Source of the DNA: Actinomycetota bacterium
GTDB taxonomy: Bacteria; Actinomycetota; Thermoleophilia; Gaiellales; Gaiellaceae
Reading direction: 5' to 3'
DNA length: 36,294 nucleotides
Assembly: GCA_019237315.1 (NCBI GenBank)
Contig: JAFAHG010000043.1
Location: forward strand, 1 to 36,294
Shown: positions 13,024 to 23,320 of the stretch, piece after piece
Layout: every line of letters begins with the position of its first letter
Numbering within the stretch: position 1 is the stretch's first letter
Position numbers and translations under genes: made by a program
The notes under the pieces: model-generated
Databases searched by the model: none
What the model was told of the DNA's origin: nothing
The model's input: only the letters and a program-made list of their open reading frames with translations

Positions 13024-13040
13024 GTGGCTATCCTAATCCC
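13024..13040. promoter_or_regulatory. 17-bp divergent intergenic region with one symmetric -10 element
   Basis: TATCCTA: plus-strand TATCCT (13029-13034)-N6-GTG(13041); minus-strand TAGGAT (13035-13030)-N6-GTG(13023). Confidence 0.55.
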
Positions 13041-13166
13041 GTGTCGACTGTGCTCGGACTCGTCGGCGTCGCGGCGTTCATCGCCTTCGTCGTCGCACTT
13101 GCAGCGGGTGTGACCTGGCTCGTGGTCAGGTTCAGCCCGGCCCCGAGCACGAAGACGAAGAGCTAG
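13041..13166 (+). CDS. Small (41 aa) single-pass membrane protein
   Basis: VSTVLGLVGVAAFIAFVVALAAGVTWLVVRFSPAPSTKTKS*. One long TM helix with positive tail. Fills the deoB-ald gap exactly. Too short to appear in the ORF track. Confidence 0.7.
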   Translation: MSTVLGLVGVAAFIAFVVALAAGVTWLVVRFSPAPSTKTKS

Positions 13167-14272
13167 AGCGCGTCGGCGAGCGGCGTGTAGTCGAGGCCGT
13201 GCGCCTCCGCCACCGCCTGGTACGTGATCTTGCCGCCGATGACGTTGACGCCCTTTGCGAGCGCCGGATCGGCCGCGACGGCGCCGTGCAGTCCGCGCTC
13301 CGCGATCGCCTCGACGTACGGGAGCGTCGCGTTCGTCAGCGCGCGTGTCGAGGTGACCGGGACGCCGCCCGGCATGTTCGCGACGCAGTAGTGGATGACC
13401 TCGTCGACGACGTACACGGGGTCGGTGTGCGTCGTCGCGTGCGAGGTCTCGAAGCAGCCGCCCTGGTCGATCGCGACGTCGACGACGACGGCGCCGCTCT
13501 TCATCCCGGCGATCATCTCGCGTGTGACGAGCTTCGGCGCGAGCGCGCCCGGAATGAGCACCGCGCCGATCACGAGGTCCGCGCCTTCGACCGACGCTGC
13601 GATCTGGAGCGTGGAGGACATCAGCAAGGTCACGCGTCCGGACAGCACTTCTTCGAGGTGCCGCATCCGGTCGATCGAACGCTCGAGGATCGTCACCTGC
13701 GCACCGAGCCCGAGCGCGACGATCGCCGCGTTGTAACCGACGATCCCACCCCCGATGATGACGACGCGTCCCGGCTCGACACCCGGTACCGCGCCGAGCA
13801 GGAGCCCACGCCCGCCGAACGGCTTCTCGAGGAAGTACGCACCCGCCTGCGACGCGAGCTTCCCGGCGACCTCCGACATCGGCGCGAGGAGCGGGAGCGC
13901 ACCGTTGCCGGTCTCCACTGTCTCGTATGCAACCGCGGTGACCCCCGAGTCGACCAGCGCGCGGGTCAGCGGCTCGTCCGCGGCGATGTGGAGGTACGTG
14001 AAGAGCGTGAGCCCCTCGCGCAACCGCGGGTATTCGGCTGCGACCGGCTCCTTGACCTTGAGCAGGAGCTCGCTCGTCTCCCAGACCTCGTCGACCGTGA
14101 CGATCTTCGCGCCGATGCGCTCGTACGCAGCGTCGCGGAACGCGCTGCCGTCGCCCGCGCCGCTTTCGATCAGGACGTCGTGCCCGCGGTTGATCAGCTC
14201 GAGCGCGCCCGCAGGCGTGAGCGCGACGCGATACTCGTCGGCCTTGATCTCGGTGGCAACGCCGATGCGCAA
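13163..14272 (-). CDS. ald: Alanine dehydrogenase
   Basis: GVATEIKADEYRVALTPAGALELINRGHDVLIESGAGDGSAFRD, VVIIGGGIVGYNAAIVALGLGAQVTILERS, VDVAIDQGGCFETSHATTHTDPVY. TTG start. Confidence 0.95.
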   Translation of the reverse strand: MRIGVATEIKADEYRVALTPAGALELINRGHDVLIESGAGDGSAFRDAAYERIGAKIVTVDEVWETSELLLKVKEPVAAEYPRLREGLTLFTYLHIAADEPLTRALVDSGVTAVAYETVETGNGALPLLAPMSEVAGKLASQAGAYFLEKPFGGRGLLLGAVPGVEPGRVVIIGGGIVGYNAAIVALGLGAQVTILERSIDRMRHLEEVLSGRVTLLMSSTLQIAASVEGADLVIGAVLIPGALAPKLVTREMIAGMKSGAVVVDVAIDQGGCFETSHATTHTDPVYVVDEVIHYCVANMPGGVPVTSTRALTNATLPYVEAIAERGLHGAVAADPALAKGVNVIGGKITYQAVAEAHGLDYTPLADAL

Positions 14273-14357
14273 AACCGCGCAACCATATCGACCCGCACGC
14301 GCCTCGCGTTGCCCGCGCTGTGGACGAAACGGCACGCAAGATTCACGCTCCTGTCAC

Positions 14358-14385
14358 GGACACGCGCGCTACGAAGCGGTATCGT
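14358..14385. promoter_or_regulatory. Intergenic copy A of a shared promoter-like motif GGACAC-N16-TATCGT
   Basis: CACGGACACGCGCGC...TATCGT between ald and the M20 peptidase. Matches the copy at 17376-17403. Confidence 0.3.
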
Positions 14386-14451
14386 CGCCGTCGAGGGCGG
14401 CGGGCCGGCTTCCCCACCCAGGGCGGGGGTGCGGGCGCGGACGGGAGGGCG

Positions 14452-15564
14452 TCAGTCCGCGCGCGCGGTGTCGAGGAGTGCGAGGGTGACCTCCACCATC
14501 GCCTCGAGGTCGGCCACCGCGATGTGCTCGTCCGGCGTGTGGATCTCGGCCATGCCGTTCGCGAGGTTCACGCACGCGAGACCCCGCTCGTTGAAGACGT
14601 TCGCGTCCGCAGCGCCCCCGGACAATCCGTACGTCGGCTCGAACCCGCAGCGCGCCAGTGCATCGGCCGCGATCGCGACGACGGTGTCGTCGCGGCGGAA
14701 CCGGTAGGCGCGGTAGCTGCGCCGCGTCTGCGTCTCCACCTCGCACTCGGCGACTCCGGCCGCGAACGTCACGGCGTCCTGCATGGCCTGCACGATCCCG
14801 GCGAGCTTACGCTCGTCGTGCGACCGCGCCTCCCCGATCACCGTGCACCACTCCGGGACGATGTTCGGCGCCGTCCCACCACGGATCTCGCCGACGTTGG
14901 CAGTCGTCTCGTCGTCGATCCGCCCGAGTTGCATCTCCGCGATCGCGCGCGCCGCCGCTGCGATCGCCGACCGCCCCTCCTCGGGGTACATCCCCGCGTG
15001 CGCGGCACGGCCGTGGAAGCGGTACTCGAGCTGCTGCGACGACGGTGCTCCGAGCACGATCTCACCGATCGCCGCCGCCTGGTCGTAGACGTAGCCGGTG
15101 CGTGCATGGAGCCGGCGATGGTCGAAGGCGTACGCCCCGAGGAGTCCGACCTCTTCCTTCGGCGTGAAGACGAGCTCGATCCCGGCGTGCCGCCGGTTCT
15201 CTGCGAGAACACGTCGCGTCGCGTCGAGCATCGCTGCGACGGCAGCCTTGTTGTCGCCGCCGAGAATCGTCGGGCGCGCGTTCCGCACGATCCCCTCCTC
15301 GACAACCGGCTCGATCGCGTCCGTCGGCGGCACCGTGTCGAGGTGCGCGCAGAGAAAGAGGGGCTCGCCCGGCGCCGTCGCCTCGAGCCGCACGTAGAGG
15401 TTCCCGGCGGTTGCGTCGACCTCGGCGCCGGCACCGTCCTCGTCAGGCTCGAGACCACAGTCGCGCAGGTAGCGAACGACGATGTCCGCGACCTCCCGCT
15501 CCTCCCCCGGCGGACTCGCCACTGCAGCGAGCTCGAGGAACAGATCCAGCACCTCCGACGACAC
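14452..15564 (-). CDS. M20 family metallopeptidase (PepT-like)
   Basis: LFLCAHLDTVPP, ILGGDNKAAVAAML, FTPKEEVGLLGA, YRFHGRAAHAGMYPEEGRSAI, GLSGGAADANVFN. GTG start. Confidence 0.88.
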   Translation of the reverse strand: MSSEVLDLFLELAAVASPPGEEREVADIVVRYLRDCGLEPDEDGAGAEVDATAGNLYVRLEATAPGEPLFLCAHLDTVPPTDAIEPVVEEGIVRNARPTILGGDNKAAVAAMLDATRRVLAENRRHAGIELVFTPKEEVGLLGAYAFDHRRLHARTGYVYDQAAAIGEIVLGAPSSQQLEYRFHGRAAHAGMYPEEGRSAIAAAARAIAEMQLGRIDDETTANVGEIRGGTAPNIVPEWCTVIGEARSHDERKLAGIVQAMQDAVTFAAGVAECEVETQTRRSYRAYRFRRDDTVVAIAADALARCGFEPTYGLSGGAADANVFNERGLACVNLANGMAEIHTPDEHIAVADLEAMVEVTLALLDTARAD

Positions 15565-15575
15565 GGAGGCCGATC

Positions 15576-17411
<1,836 letters not shown>

Positions 17412-17463
17412 TCACGGGGAGGGAGGTGGGTCCCTGGCACTCGTGCGCGCGCGCGTGATCCTC

Positions 17464-19074
17464 TCAATCGCGCAGCGTCGCGAGGAAGTCGGCGCCGCCG
17501 AGCATCCGTTCGAGCTCCGCGCGGCGCTCCGGGCCGTCGAGCGGCGCGATCACCGTCCGCGTCGGGTCGCCGGGGACCTTCTCGACGCGGAAGTGCCGGT
17601 CGGCGAGGCTCGCGATCTGCGGCAGGTGGGTGATCGTGATCACCTGCGCGCGGCCGGCCAGGCGCCGCAGCGTGTCTCCGACCGCGTGCGCGGTTCCTCC
17701 CCCGACGCCGGCGTCGATCTCGTCGAAGACCATCGTCTCGCCGCCGCCGACGGCCGCGATCGCGAGCGCCACCCGCGAGAGCTCGCCGCCCGACGCCGTC
17801 TCCGCGACCGGCGCCTCGGGCAGGCCGGGATTCGGCCGCACGAGGAACCTGACCTCGTCCACGCCCGACGGCCCCGGTTCGGCCGGCCGGATGTCCGCCC
17901 GGAACTCACCCTCGCCGACGCCGAGCCCGGCAAGCTCCGACGACACGGCCGCTGCGAAGTCCGGCGCTGCGGCACGCCGCGACTCCGCGAGCGCGCGGTG
18001 CAGCTCGTCCACGCGCGCCTCGGCCTCGGCCACCGCAGCGGCCGCCGCGGCAGCGGGGTCGTGTCCCTCGCCGATCGCGGCCAGCTCGCTCCGCGCAGCC
18101 GCCGCGCGGTCGAGCAGCTCGGCGTAGGTCTCCGCGCGGTGGCGCCGCTTCGCGTCGGCGATCCGGTCGAGCTCCTCCTCGACCGCCTCGAGACGTCCAG
18201 GCTCGGCGTCGAGGGACGCGAGGAACGCGTGCAGCTCGGAGGCCGTGTCGCGCAGCGAGAGCTCGGCGTCGCGCAGCGCTGCGGACGCCGAGACGAGCTC
18301 AGGCGCGAGGTGCTCGAGCGGAGCGAGCGCCCGCTCCGCCTCTGCGACGAGATCGGACGCCCCGCCGCCGTCCTCGGGGGCGAGCGCCGCGGCCGCCGCT
18401 GCGACCGCCTGCGTCAACTCGGAGACGTGCCGCAGTTGCTCCGACTGCGCGCGGAGCTCGTCTTCCCGGCCCTCTTCGAACCCTTCCGTGTCCTCGACGA
18501 GGGCGCGCAGCTCGTCCAGCCGCGCGGCCGCGGCGGCGGAGTCGCGTGTCAGCTCGTCGTGCGCCTTCCGCGCGGCGACGAGGTCGCGCCACGCCCGGCG
18601 CGCGTCGCGCGCGAGCGGGTCCACGCCCGTGAACGCGTCGAGCACCGCGAGCTGGTAGCTGGGACGCGCCAGGCGGCGCTGCTCGAACTGCCCGCTCATC
18701 GCAAGGAGCTTCTCCACCACCGCGGCGACGTCTTCGCGCGCAGCGCTGCGGCCCCACACGTACGCGCGCGTGCGCCCGTCCGTGAAGATCCGCCGCGCGA
18801 CGACGAGCCCTTCCTCGCCCGCCGGGCGCAGCTCGGCGAGCGTGTCCAGCACCTCGTCGTCCGGGAGGTCGAACTCCGCCTCGACGTATGCCTCTGCCGC
18901 GCCGGGCCCGATCAGCGCCGCGTCGCCGCGCCCGCCGAGGAGGAGGCCGATCGCGTTCGAGAGGATCGTCTTTCCGGCTCCCGTCTCACCGGTGATCGCG
19001 TTCAGCCCTGCGTCGAAGTCGAGCTCCGCCTCCCTGATCAGGACCAGGTTCTCGATGCGGAGGCGACGGAGCAC
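17464..19074 (-). CDS. recN: DNA repair protein RecN (SMC-like ATPase)
   Basis: LRRLRIENLVLIREAELDFDAGLNAITGETGAGKTILSNAIGLLLGGRGD, AMSGQFEQRRLARPSYQLAVLDAF, ASGGELSRVALAI, VFDEIDAGVGGGTAHAVG. Confidence 0.96.
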   Translation of the reverse strand: MLRRLRIENLVLIREAELDFDAGLNAITGETGAGKTILSNAIGLLLGGRGDAALIGPGAAEAYVEAEFDLPDDEVLDTLAELRPAGEEGLVVARRIFTDGRTRAYVWGRSAAREDVAAVVEKLLAMSGQFEQRRLARPSYQLAVLDAFTGVDPLARDARRAWRDLVAARKAHDELTRDSAAAAARLDELRALVEDTEGFEEGREDELRAQSEQLRHVSELTQAVAAAAAALAPEDGGGASDLVAEAERALAPLEHLAPELVSASAALRDAELSLRDTASELHAFLASLDAEPGRLEAVEEELDRIADAKRRHRAETYAELLDRAAAARSELAAIGEGHDPAAAAAAAVAEAEARVDELHRALAESRRAAAPDFAAAVSSELAGLGVGEGEFRADIRPAEPGPSGVDEVRFLVRPNPGLPEAPVAETASGGELSRVALAIAAVGGGETMVFDEIDAGVGGGTAHAVGDTLRRLAGRAQVITITHLPQIASLADRHFRVEKVPGDPTRTVIAPLDGPERRAELERMLGGADFLATLRD

Positions 19075-19118
19075 GTGGCCATCGTACGACGGCCGCCTGT
19101 CGACTTCGATTGTCCGAT

Positions 19119-19907
19119 TCAGCCGGTGCCGAAGACGTCGCTGTACCGCTCGAAGAACCCGCGCTCGGGCAGCGTCGCGAGCAGGCTGCGTTCGGAGCTC
19201 AGGTGCACGTGCACGCCGTCGCCCGGCTCCAGCTCCGCCACGGGATGGCCGTCGACGAGCACGGCTGCCGAGACGCCGCGCGTGACGTTCGTGACCACCA
19301 GGTTCGCCTCGGGGCCGACGACGAGCGGCCGCACGTGGAGCGTGTGGGGCGCGGAGAACGTGATGACCATCGCCTCGAGACCCCAGACGAGGACGGGGCC
19401 GCCGTTCGACAGGTTGTACGCCGTCGAGCCGGACGGCGTCGCGCAGATGACACCGTCGCAGGGTTGCACGCCGAGCGGCTTGCCGCCGATCGCGTAGTCG
19501 AGCTCGAGCATGCGCCCGAGCTGGGCACTCGTCACGACGACGTCGTTCACCGCGACGTGCCGCGCGCCGTCGAGCGTCATCTCGAGCGTCGGCAGCTCGA
19601 CCAGCTCGTAGTCACCTGCGAAGACGCGCGCGACTCCTGCTTCGAGATCTTCCGCTGCGATCGACGTGAGGTAGCCGACACGGCCGAAGTTGACGCCGAG
19701 CGCCGGCACGCCGGAGCCGAGGAAGCGCGTCAGCGCACGGAGGATCGTGCCGTCGCCGCCGAGCACGATCGCGATGTCCGCACCCGACACGTCGTCGCCG
19801 AGGAGCTCCACGCCCGCCTCTCGCGCGATCCCCTCGAGCCGCGCGACCGCCTCGCTCACGTCACGCGAGCCGTGCGTGACGACCGCCGCGCGCTCAACCG
19901 GCCGCAT
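19119..19907 (-). CDS. nadK: NAD kinase
   Basis: IAIVLGGDGTILRALTRF, GVNFGRVGYLTSI, CDGVICATPSGSTAYNLSNGGPVL. Confidence 0.96.
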   Translation of the reverse strand: MRPVERAAVVTHGSRDVSEAVARLEGIAREAGVELLGDDVSGADIAIVLGGDGTILRALTRFLGSGVPALGVNFGRVGYLTSIAAEDLEAGVARVFAGDYELVELPTLEMTLDGARHVAVNDVVVTSAQLGRMLELDYAIGGKPLGVQPCDGVICATPSGSTAYNLSNGGPVLVWGLEAMVITFSAPHTLHVRPLVVGPEANLVVTNVTRGVSAAVLVDGHPVAELEPGDGVHVHLSSERSLLATLPERGFFERYSDVFGTG

Positions 19908-20655
19908 CGTCGATCCAGTCGTCGAGCTCCGGCGGGAGGACGGGTCGCTCTGCGTGTGCGAGGTGGAGGACGAACTCACGGTTTCCCTTCGCTCCGGCGA
20001 GACCCGAGTCTACGACCCCGCGCACCTCGGCCCCCCACCCGAGCGCGGCGGCGGCCACCTCGCGCACCACCCTGCGCCGAACGGCATCGTCGCGCACGAC
20101 GCCCTTCGGCGCCTCCGCCCGGCCGGCTTCGAACTGCGGCTTGACGAGCACGAGCGCGTGCCAACCCGGCGCCGCGAGACGCAGCACCGGCGGGAGCGCG
20201 AGGCGTACCGAGATGAACGACACGTCGCAGACGACGAGCTGCGGCGCGAACGGCAGCGCGGTGAGCTCGCGTGCGTTCGTCCGCTCGAGGACGACGACGC
20301 GCGGGTCCTCGCGGATCCGCTGGTGCAGCTGTCCGTGGCCGACGTCGAGCGCGACCACGCGCGCTGCGCCGCGCTGGAGGAGCACGTCGGTGAAGCCCCC
20401 CGTCGACGCGCCGACGTCGACGCAGTCGAGTCCCGCCGGGTCGACGTGGAAGCGGTCGAGCGCGTTCGCGAGCTTGTGACCGGCGCGCGACACGTACGGC
20501 GGGGCCGACTCGACCTCGAGGGGCTCGGCCTCGTCGACCTGCTCGCCGGCCTTCGAGTGGCCGGGAACGCGTCCGGCCATGATGAGCGCCTGCGCCTGGG
20601 TGCGGCTCTCCGCGAGGCCGCGCTCGACGAGCAGCACGTCGAGGCGCTTCTTCAC
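19894..20655 (-). CDS. tlyA: TlyA family rRNA 2'-O-methyltransferase (S4 domain + RrmJ-like)
   Basis: KKRLDVLLVERGLAESRTQAQALIMAGRV, YVSRAGHKLANALDRF, CVDVGASTGGFTDVLLQRGAARVVALDVGHGQL. Confidence 0.95.
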   Translation of the reverse strand: MKKRLDVLLVERGLAESRTQAQALIMAGRVPGHSKAGEQVDEAEPLEVESAPPYVSRAGHKLANALDRFHVDPAGLDCVDVGASTGGFTDVLLQRGAARVVALDVGHGQLHQRIREDPRVVVLERTNARELTALPFAPQLVVCDVSFISVRLALPPVLRLAAPGWHALVLVKPQFEAGRAEAPKGVVRDDAVRRRVVREVAAAALGWGAEVRGVVDSGLAGAKGNREFVLHLAHAERPVLPPELDDWIDDAAG

Positions 20656-21419
20656 GAAGTACGTGCGACGAGACCCGCGACGATCTCCGTGAGCGCCGAG
20701 GTGTCCGCGTCGATCGCCCCGAGCCTCGCCAGCGCGCGGTCGCCGGCCTCGTCCGCCAGCCGCCGCGCGTCCTCGGCACCGACCTCGACGACATAGCCGT
20801 CCCCGTCGAGGATGTCGTCGACGATCTGGAAGAGCAGGCCGAGCTCGGCGGCGAACGCACGCCACGGCGGATGCTCCGCAGGCGGCAGGCCCGCCGCCCA
20901 CAACCCGCACATGACCGACGCCGAGAAGAGCGCGCCGGTCTTGAGCGCGTGCAACGCCGCGAGGTCGTCGTGCCGGTCGGTCAGGTCGAGTTGCTGCCCA
21001 CCGATCATCCCGAGTGTCGCCGACACGAGCTCGCGCGCGACGTCCGGCGTCGGGTACGACAACGAAAGGCGCATCGCCTCGGCGAGCAGTGCGTCGCCGG
21101 CGAGCACGGCGGTCGCCTCGCCGTAGGCGGCCCACACCGTCGGGCGTCCGCGCCGCTCCGTGTCGTTGTCGAGCGCCGGCAGGTCGTCGTGCACGAGCGA
21201 GAAGGAGTGGACGAGCTCGACCGCGGCGGCCGCAGGGAGCACCGACTCGACCTCCGCGCCTGCGGCCTCGCCCGCTGCGAGGCACAACACGGGCCGCACG
21301 CGCTTGCCGCCGAGCGCGTGGCGGATCGGCTCGGCGAGCGTCCCGAGCTCGGGCGTCAGCGCGAGGTCGTCGAGGTAGTCCTCGACGAGCGCGCGCAGCT
21401 CCTCAGGCCCCCGCGGCAT
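20652..21419 (-). CDS. Polyprenyl diphosphate synthase (FPP/GGPP synthase-like), compact variant
   Basis: GGKRVRPVLCLAAGEAAGAE, first Asp-rich motif VHDDLPALDNDTERRGRPT, GGQQLDL, second Asp-rich motif QIVDDILDGDG. Confidence 0.9.
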   Translation of the reverse strand: MPRGPEELRALVEDYLDDLALTPELGTLAEPIRHALGGKRVRPVLCLAAGEAAGAEVESVLPAAAAVELVHSFSLVHDDLPALDNDTERRGRPTVWAAYGEATAVLAGDALLAEAMRLSLSYPTPDVARELVSATLGMIGGQQLDLTDRHDDLAALHALKTGALFSASVMCGLWAAGLPPAEHPPWRAFAAELGLLFQIVDDILDGDGYVVEVGAEDARRLADEAGDRALARLGAIDADTSALTEIVAGLVARTS

Positions 21420-21600
21420 CGCCCTCCGCGGCGGACCGGGCCCGCTGGAGCTCCGCCTCGACCTCCTTCGCAAGCTGCGCGAGCTCCTGCAGCACCTCGA
21501 TCGCCTGGTCGGGGTCGTCCGTCGCCTCGAGGCGCGCACGCGCGGTCTCGAGCCGTGCAAGCAGGTCTTCTGCCTTCGTCAATGCGTCCTCGGCGCTCAC
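21403..21600 (-). CDS. xseB: Exonuclease VII small subunit-like (XseB-like) protein
   Basis: 65-aa helical protein VSAEDALTKAEDLLARLETARARLEATDDPDQAIEVLQELAQLAKEVEAELQRARSAAEG between nusB and the polyprenyl synthase, the position xseB occupies in many bacteria. Confidence 0.6.
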   Translation of the reverse strand: MSAEDALTKAEDLLARLETARARLEATDDPDQAIEVLQELAQLAKEVEAELQRARSAAEGDAAGA

Positions 21601-21980
21601 TTGCGCGCAGCCTCCTCTCGTTGGATGCGTCCCAGGATGCCGTTCACGAGCCTGCCTGCCTCGTCGGATGAATACCGCTTCGCGAAGGTGACCGCCTCGT
21701 CGATCGCGACCTCCGGCGGAACCTCGCCCCGGTCGAGCTCGTGGATCGCCACGCGGAGCGCGTTCCGCTCGACCGCACCGAGCCGGTCCGCCGTCCAGCC
21801 GACGGACGCAGCGGTGATCCGCACGTCGAGGTCGTCCGCGTTCGCGATCACCTCCTCCGCGAGCGCGCGCGCCCACGGGTCGATCTCCTGCGGATATTGA
21901 GACCCGAGCTCGGCACCCGAGAGGTCCCACTGGTAGAGCAGGATGAGCGCCTGCCTCCGAGCCTGCCGCCGCGAGATCAC
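21597..21980 (-). CDS. nusB: Transcription antitermination factor NusB
   Basis: SRRQARRQALILLYQWDLSG, RNALRVAIHELDRGEVPPEVAIDEAVTFAKRYSSDEAGRLVNGILGRI. Confidence 0.93.
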   Translation of the reverse strand: MISRRQARRQALILLYQWDLSGAELGSQYPQEIDPWARALAEEVIANADDLDVRITAASVGWTADRLGAVERNALRVAIHELDRGEVPPEVAIDEAVTFAKRYSSDEAGRLVNGILGRIQREEAARK

Positions 21981-23320
21981 GCGGCCACCATCCCGAGCTC
22001 CGCGAGGGTCGAGGTCGAGTACTCCCCGCTTCGGAACTCGTCGCTCCGCAGCACGGCGAGTGCGGCGTCGCGCGTCGTCGGGACGCCCTCGACGACCGTC
22101 TCGTCGAGCGCGCGTTCCGCCCGGGCGATCGCGGCCGGGCGGTCCTCGGCCCACACGACGATCTTCGCGAGCAGCGAGTCGTAGTAGGGCGACACGCGCG
22201 TGCCGCTCTCGACGAACGTGTCCACGCGCACTCCGGGCCCGAGCGGCGGCCGGAAGCGCGAGACGAGACCCGGCGCCGGCAGGAAGTCGCGCGTCGGGTC
22301 CTCTGCGTTCAGGCGGATCTCGATCGCGTGGCCGCGGCGCTCCGCGCGGCCGGTCACCTCGAGCGGCTCCCCGGCAGCGACGGCGAGCTGCGCGCGCACG
22401 AGGTCGATGCCGGTGCAGAGCTCCGTCACCGGATGCTCCACCTGCAGCCGCGCGTTCAGCTCGATGAACGAGAAGCGGCCGTCGGGGCCGAGCAGGAACT
22501 CGAGCGTGCCCGCGTTCACGTACCCGGTGGCGACGCATGCACGTTGCGCTGCCGCCTCCATCGCCTCGCGCAGCGTCGGGTCGAGCGCGGGTGAAGGCGT
22601 CTCCTCGATGAGCTTCTGGTGGCGTCGTTGGATCGAGCATTCGCGCTCGCCGAGCGTGAGCACGCCGCCGCGCCCGTCGGCGAGCACCTGTATCTCGACG
22701 TGCCTCGCTGGGTCGACGACCTTCTCGACGTACAACGTCGAGTCGCCGAACGCCGCCTGCGCTTCCGCCGCCGCAGCGCCGTACGCGTCCTCGAGCTCGT
22801 CGGGCGCCTCGACGAGACGCATGCCCTTCCCGCCGCCGCCCGCCGACGCCTTCAACAGGATCGGGTAGCCGATGTCGTCGGCGGCCGCGCGTGCGGCCTC
22901 GACGCTCGTCGGCCCGTCGGTTCCGGGAACGACGGGGACGCCCGCGGCGGACATCGCGTGCCGCGCCGCGACCTTGTCGCCCATCGTCCGCATCACCTCC
23001 GCCGGCGGCCCCACGAAGACGAGGTCGTTGTCGACGCAGGCCTCGACGAACGCGGGGTTCTCCGCGAGGAATCCGTAGCCCGGGTGCACGGCGTCGCAGC
23101 GCGTGGTGACGGCCGCCGCGACGATCGACGGGATGCGCAGGTAGCTCTCCGCGGCCGGCGGTGGCCCGACGCGCACCGCGTGGTCTGCGATGCGCACGTG
23201 CAGCGCATCCGCATCGGCGGTCGAGTAGACGGCGACGGCTTCGATCCCGAGCTCGTGCAGCGCGCGGATCACCCGAACCGCGATCTCCCCGCGGTTCGCG
23301 ACGAGTACACGGTCAAACAT
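21977..23320 (-). CDS. accC: Biotin carboxylase subunit
   Basis: FDRVLVANRGEIAVRVIRALHELGIEAVAVYSTADADALHV, LLKASAGGGGKGMRLV, RHVEIQVLADGRGGVLTLGERECSIQRRHQKLIEE, FIELNARLQVEHPVTE. Confidence 0.96.
   Translation of the reverse strand: MFDRVLVANRGEIAVRVIRALHELGIEAVAVYSTADADALHVRIADHAVRVGPPPAAESYLRIPSIVAAAVTTRCDAVHPGYGFLAENPAFVEACVDNDLVFVGPPAEVMRTMGDKVAARHAMSAAGVPVVPGTDGPTSVEAARAAADDIGYPILLKASAGGGGKGMRLVEAPDELEDAYGAAAAEAQAAFGDSTLYVEKVVDPARHVEIQVLADGRGGVLTLGERECSIQRRHQKLIEETPSPALDPTLREAMEAAAQRACVATGYVNAGTLEFLLGPDGRFSFIELNARLQVEHPVTELCTGIDLVRAQLAVAAGEPLEVTGRAERRGHAIEIRLNAEDPTRDFLPAPGLVSRFRPPLGPGVRVDTFVESGTRVSPYYDSLLAKIVVWAEDRPAAIARAERALDETVVEGVPTTRDAALAVLRSDEFRSGEYSTSTLAELGMVAA

Noticed and set aside
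17442-17457. CGTGCGCGCGCGCGTG alternating purine-pyrimidine run as a Z-DNA signal
   Set aside because: 16 nt only, in a 69%-GC-like background rich in GCGC runs; no independent support.
17443-19497. 684-aa plus-strand ORF antisense to recN/nadK
   Set aside because: Mirror frame of RecN and NadK; no recognisable motif.
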